64,000 nucleotides of DNA. Source: Niastella sp966212235 (lineage in GTDB: Bacteria; Bacteroidota; Bacteroidia; Chitinophagales; Chitinophagaceae). Of this stretch, positions 60,961-64,000 are shown piece after piece; the first letter of the stretch is position 1; each line of letters opens with the position of its first letter. The notes under the pieces were generated by a model. It had not been told where the DNA came from. It saw nothing but the letters and a program-made list of their open reading frames with translations, and ran no database searches. A program made the translations under genes and the position numbers. The stretch is from NCBI GenBank assembly GCA_966212235.1, contig CBIHPP010000022.1, positions 62,001 to 126,000 on the forward strand. Reading direction: 5' to 3'.

Positions 60961-61596
60961 ATGGCAAGATTACAAGGTGGAATTCTTGATGAATTCTCAG
61001 GAAAAGTAGGAAAAGTGGTTGGCAGCAAATGGCGCGGCATTCCTTACATACGCAGTGTAGGAGGCAAGCGAAAAAAAGCCAAAACACCCGAACAGGAACA
61101 GCAGCAGGCGAAATTTAAAGTAGCCTCTGAATTTTCAACAAGCATGACCGATCTGTTTACGCTTGGCTTCAAGGATTATGCAGTACGGATGACGGGCAGG
61201 AACTATGCCCAGTCACTCATCCTAACGGATGCGATCGAAGGCTCCAATCCTGATTTCAAGATCGCTTACGATCGTGTTTTTGTGAGCAAGGGTAAGTTAC
61301 CCAATGTAGAAGCACCGGTTGCTTCTTCGCCAAAAGACAGTACCCTTCAGATCACCTGGAGCGGTACAGATGAAAATGGCAAAGAGAAACCTACTGACGT
61401 GTCTATACTGGTTGCTTACTGCCCTGAACTCAAACGTACGGTGTTTAAACCTGGGGCAACCCGCGACACCGGTACTTCGGAGCTCAATGTGCCCAAATTC
61501 AAGGGCAAAAAGGTGCAAACCTGGCTCACGTTCATGTCGGCCAACGGTAAACTAATGGCCACCAGTGTTTACACCGGCGAGATAACCGTTATCTAG
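60961..61596 (+). CDS. DUF6266-like protein, copy 1
   Basis: The 211-residue protein starts MARLQGGILDEFSGKVGKVV and has KWRGIPYIRSVGGKRKK, YCPELKRTVFKPGATRDTG and FKGKKVQTWLTFMSANGKL. The block before the end (KVQTWLxFxSANGxLxxxSxYTG) is shared with the next gene, and the pair looks like a duplicated DUF6266 family. These are Bacteroidota-specific proteins, possibly structural (no signal peptide seen), of unknown role. A hairpin terminator follows. Confidence 0.75.
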   Translation: MARLQGGILDEFSGKVGKVVGSKWRGIPYIRSVGGKRKKAKTPEQEQQQAKFKVASEFSTSMTDLFTLGFKDYAVRMTGRNYAQSLILTDAIEGSNPDFKIAYDRVFVSKGKLPNVEAPVASSPKDSTLQITWSGTDENGKEKPTDVSILVAYCPELKRTVFKPGATRDTGTSELNVPKFKGKKVQTWLTFMSANGKLMATSVYTGEITVI

Positions 61597-61705
61597 CCGG
61601 CACTTCCCGGATAACTACCGGGCACAACAAAACGCCGGCCATTAATTCACCGGCCATTAATCCCGATTCGTATCGGGAAGGGCAAAGCGCCCAACTTCAA
61701 AACAA

Positions 61706-61739
61706 AATGCTACCCCGCGGATCCCGGGGTGGCATTTTA
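61706..61739 (+). terminator. Hairpin terminator after the first DUF6266 gene
   Basis: AATGCTACCCCG pairs with CGGGGTGGCATT over 12 bp (one G-U), with a short loop, and is followed by TT then A-rich DNA. T-run is short, so it may be partial. Confidence 0.6.
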
Positions 61740-61812
61740 AAAACAGCAGCAGTTTTTTTTTGATTCATTAGTATTTCATCAATCATTTTGTAAATTTTTA
61801 AAAACTCATTTT

Positions 61813-62442
61813 ATGGCACGCACAAAAAATATATTCGAATTCACAGGCAAATTAGGCAATGTAGTTGGCTATTATCGCAAGGGCAAACATTGCATACGAA
61901 GAGCACCCGTTCGTAAAAATCAAACAGCTACTCCTGCCCAAGCGGCAACTAATGGAAAATTTGCTATGGTTAATAAATTTGTACAATGCCTTTATCCTTT
62001 ACTGACATTAAGCATACCTGACCCTAAAAAAATGTCCAAGTCAAACTTTGTGATGTCACATATCTTGAAACATGCGACAATTGGCACTTACCCAAATTTC
62101 AGTATTATTTACCGCATGGTGCTTATAAGCAGCGGTCGCTTACAACCTGCTATGTCAGTAAAAACAGAAACAGTTTCAGGAAACATTATTTTTACCTGGG
62201 ATGTTAATAGTATGGGCTCTGGCAATGCCCGGGGAGATGATAAAGCCATCCTGCTGGTATATTGCGAGGCACTGAATGAATGCGTATATAGTATAAATAG
62301 CATCGATCGCCGGACTGGTGTAGGCGCCTTGTCTGCCGCAAGATTTAAAGGCTACCAGGTGCAAACGTGGCTAGGATTTATTTCTGCCAATGGAAATTTG
62401 AGATCTAATAGCACGTATACGGGTGCGTTGTTTGTTACGTGA
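61813..62442 (+). CDS. DUF6266-like protein, copy 2
   Basis: The 209-residue protein has the same N-terminal pattern (FTGKLGNVVGYYRKGKHCIR), the RFKGYQVQTWLGFISANGNL block and a C-terminal STYTGALFVT. It differs widely from copy 1 in between, so this is an old duplication. Same unknown role. It lies 216 bp after copy 1. Confidence 0.75.
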   Translation: MARTKNIFEFTGKLGNVVGYYRKGKHCIRRAPVRKNQTATPAQAATNGKFAMVNKFVQCLYPLLTLSIPDPKKMSKSNFVMSHILKHATIGTYPNFSIIYRMVLISSGRLQPAMSVKTETVSGNIIFTWDVNSMGSGNARGDDKAILLVYCEALNECVYSINSIDRRTGVGALSAARFKGYQVQTWLGFISANGNLRSNSTYTGALFVT

Positions 62443-62532
62443 AGCCAAAGTCAATTGCCAGATATTAAATTCGAGCTGTTTTTCTGAGTTTCATAATTAT
62501 GTTTTAAGGGTTTTTAAATTGAATACCAAATC

Positions 62533-62558
62533 AAGGGGCTGTTTTCGCGCAGCCCCTT
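62533..62558 (+). terminator. Hairpin after the second DUF6266 gene
   Basis: AAGGGGCTG and CAGCCCCTT form a 9-bp GC-rich stem with an 8-nt loop ~90 bp after the stop. The T-run is weak (CTATTATT), so termination efficiency is uncertain. Confidence 0.55.
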
Positions 62559-62578
62559 CTATTATTGTCATATACTTA

Positions 62579-62603
62579 TTTTCGACAAACCATTTCTATA
62601 CAG
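62579..62603 (+). repeat. Motif shared with 32804-32827
   Basis: TTTTCGACAAACCATTTC, then TATACAG, is the second copy of the motif seen at 32804, with one mismatch and one extra base. It is ~57 bp before the 62660 gene. Confidence 0.45.
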
Positions 62604-62659
62604 AGTAGAAATTTCGTTTCTTGCAATAAATTCCTATTTTCTATAAAAATCACATACCA

Positions 62660-62878
62660 ATGAGGACGCGAAAATACATTTATCTTGTATTGGGAATACT
62701 GTTTATCTTTAATTCTATTATGGGTGCATACCTGCTCATAACACCTGATATTTCATGGCTTACGACCTGCCTATTAATGCTAATAATAGGACTGCTTTTT
62801 ATAATTGGCGCATACAGGGTTCAAAAGAAAATTAACCTCCAGAAAAGACAAGCCCTGGAGAATGCGTTCAAAGACTAA
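62660..62878 (+). CDS. Small two-span membrane protein
   Basis: The 72-residue protein has two hydrophobic segments (IYLVLGILFIFNSIMGAYLL and WLTTCLLMLIIGLLFIIGAY) and a polar tail (QKKINLQKRQALENAFKD). No family recognised. It appears to be monocistronic, with a bidirectional hairpin after it. Confidence 0.7.
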   Translation: MRTRKYIYLVLGILFIFNSIMGAYLLITPDISWLTTCLLMLIIGLLFIIGAYRVQKKINLQKRQALENAFKD

Positions 62879-62895
62879 TACAATTCGCTTTCACA

Positions 62896-62944
62896 AAATA
62901 AAAAGTCCGGAAGAAACATACCGCAGTATACTTCTTCCGGACTT
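62896..62944 (-). terminator. Terminator of the polysaccharide lyase gene
   Basis: A 13-bp perfect stem AAGTCCGGAAGAA with its complement and a 16-nt loop lies between the two convergent genes; on the minus strand it is followed by TTTATTTTG. It may also end the plus-strand gene weakly. Confidence 0.8.
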
Positions 62945-62976
62945 CTGACTATACTTTCCCTGGTGAGCAGCTTTCT

Positions 62977-64000
62977 TTACTTTCCTTCTACGCCCACATC
63001 TACCGGGTTCAACAACCTCGCTGTTACCGGCGCTGTACTTACTTCATCGGCGCCTGCATCGAGCGCACCGGTCCGCGGCTGCCCGTCCATGTCAGTGGCA
63101 ATGGCCGTATACTTGTTCACCGCTTTCTTGCCCTTGGGCGCCGCAATGGCATCAATGGCTACACTCCCCTTTAATAAATGGATCGCCTGGCTCGCATCGC
63201 GCGCCAACTTGGGATCCACCTGTGTAAATGTTCCTGCCGGCATATCGCCTGCACTCTCTGTGTTGAAAATGATATTGCCTTCCCATACCGGGTTGGTATA
63301 AGGTCCGGCGATGGTAGCGGCAGCGCCGCCGCCTTTTATAATGTTGTTTACAATGGTAATGTTCGTAGCGCCCAGTCCCTTGTCGCGGCTACCCAGCGTA
63401 ATATTCCCTTTGCAATTGATGATGGTATTGAATGCGATCAGCACGCGGTCGGGCCGGTCGTGACAGGTTAATAACGCGCCATCCGCTACTTCGCCGTCGC
63501 CATTACCGATATTGATGCCCACCGGACACGCTTCAAAGTAATTGCTGTAAATGAGATGATCGTCGCCAAAGATGCGCAGCCCCGGTGTGTTGTTGAAATA
63601 GTTTCCATACACCTGGCAGAAGTTGCCATGGCGCAAGGTGAACTGCGCCTTGCAATTGCGAATGGTATTGTAGCGCAGCGTTACCGCCGACGCCTTTATC
63701 GAGATCAATTCATTCTCTCCTTCGCACTCCTCAAACAAATTATATTCTACGATGCTGTTGCTCTTCGACATGCTGAAGCCGCTCAGTCCAAACTGTAATG
63801 CTTCTGCGCCATTTTTGCCGCCCTGACTAACATGATTGAAAAAATAATTATGATGTATCCATAACCGTTCGGCGATCTGTTTAGCATCGCCCCGAATAGC
63901 CAGGAAACGGCCCATCGCATTTTTATTGCGGAAGGTATTGTAATCGACCTGGTGATCGCTGCCCGCAATGGTCAGGTCTTCCCCCGCGCCTTCATTTTCG
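62977..64000 (-). CDS. PL6-like polysaccharide lyase (chondroitinase-B/alginate-lyase type), C-terminal part
   Basis: The frame is open to the window edge on the 5' side (64000), so only 341 codons of the C-terminal part are seen. It reads as a right-handed parallel beta-helix: DYNTFRNKNAMGRFLAIRGD, LWIHHNYFFNHVSQGGKNGA, YNTIRNCKAQFTLRHGNFCQ, VYGNYFNNTPGLRIFGDDHL. The LRHGN and RIFGDDHLIYSNYF blocks match PL6 lyases (chondroitinase B, alginate lyase). It likely cleaves uronic-acid polymers outside the cell. The N-terminus and signal are beyond the window. Confidence 0.85.
   Translation of the reverse strand, partial: ENEGAGEDLTIAGSDHQVDYNTFRNKNAMGRFLAIRGDAKQIAERLWIHHNYFFNHVSQGGKNGAEALQFGLSGFSMSKSNSIVEYNLFEECEGENELISIKASAVTLRYNTIRNCKAQFTLRHGNFCQVYGNYFNNTPGLRIFGDDHLIYSNYFEACPVGINIGNGDGEVADGALLTCHDRPDRVLIAFNTIINCKGNITLGSRDKGLGATNITIVNNIIKGGGAAATIAGPYTNPVWEGNIIFNTESAGDMPAGTFTQVDPKLARDASQAIHLLKGSVAIDAIAAPKGKKAVNKYTAIATDMDGQPRTGALDAGADEVSTAPVTARLLNPVDVGVEGK

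Overview
The window comes from a Bacteroidota chromosome, most likely family Chitinophagaceae (a Niastella- or Chitinophaga-like genome; this placement is inference). The evidence is the Bacteroidota promoter pattern TTTG-N17-20-TAnnTTTG at several transcription units, a PorU2-like/PorV-like type IX secretion pair, an ECF sigma / FecR / SusC / SusD locus, a DUF6520-like peptide and DUF6266-like proteins. rpsU also carries a strong Shine-Dalgarno sequence, as expected where anti-SD use is otherwise suppressed. No insertion sequence, CRISPR array or integrase other than the housekeeping Xer recombinase was seen.

Region 1 (1-10.5 kb) is housekeeping. Read on the minus strand the order is rpsU, xerC, a membrane glycosyltransferase, hpf, tRNA-Thr(TGT), tRNA-Tyr, tRNA-Gly, tRNA-Thr(GGT), tuf, tRNA-Trp, secE, nusG, then rplK and rplA (cut by the window edge). 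The Thr-Tyr-Gly-Thr-tuf-secE-nusG-rplK-rplA order is the one known from E. coli. Two things interrupt it: a plus-strand histone-H1-like gene with a long acidic tail between nusG and rplK, and partial duplicated tRNA-Gly pieces. ribE diverges from rpsU.

Region 2 (10.5-17.3 kb) looks like a surface or secreted glycan locus: an SGNH hydrolase, a membrane glycosyltransferase-like protein, a 2OG-Fe(II) oxygenase, a carbamoyltransferase with two tiny membrane partners (SxtI/SxtK/SxtJ-like) and an OafA-type acyltransferase.

Region 3 (17.4-32.4 kb) holds the giant C25 peptidase PorU2-like gene and its PorV-family partner, tyrS, a Tat-exported PLP enzyme, tRNA-Gln, an NmrA-like protein, a G8/beta-helix/PA14 secreted protein, and a CE1-type esterase interrupted by one in-frame TAG.

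Region 4 (32.9-50 kb) has a plus-strand group (AraC-type HTH, GT2, glycosyltransferase-like membrane protein, MauE-like redox membrane protein, thioredoxin-like lipoprotein, a secreted four-cysteine peptide). It converges on a minus-strand group (ECF sigma, FecR, SusC, SusD, thioredoxin-TPR protein, a 38-residue membrane ORF, S9 peptidase). Together they suggest export, thiol chemistry and uptake of peptides.

Region 5 (50.4-64 kb) is an AT-rich accessory stretch. It has gene fragments flanking a DUF2188 protein, a divergent class III nucleotide cyclase and a nuclease-like 734-residue protein (a candidate second-messenger defence locus). Then come secreted hydrolases, a glutaminyl cyclase, an EVE/PUA-like HNH endonuclease, small basic proteins, two phased direct-repeat arrays, a DUF6266 pair, and the C-terminal part of a PL6-type polysaccharide lyase running off the end.
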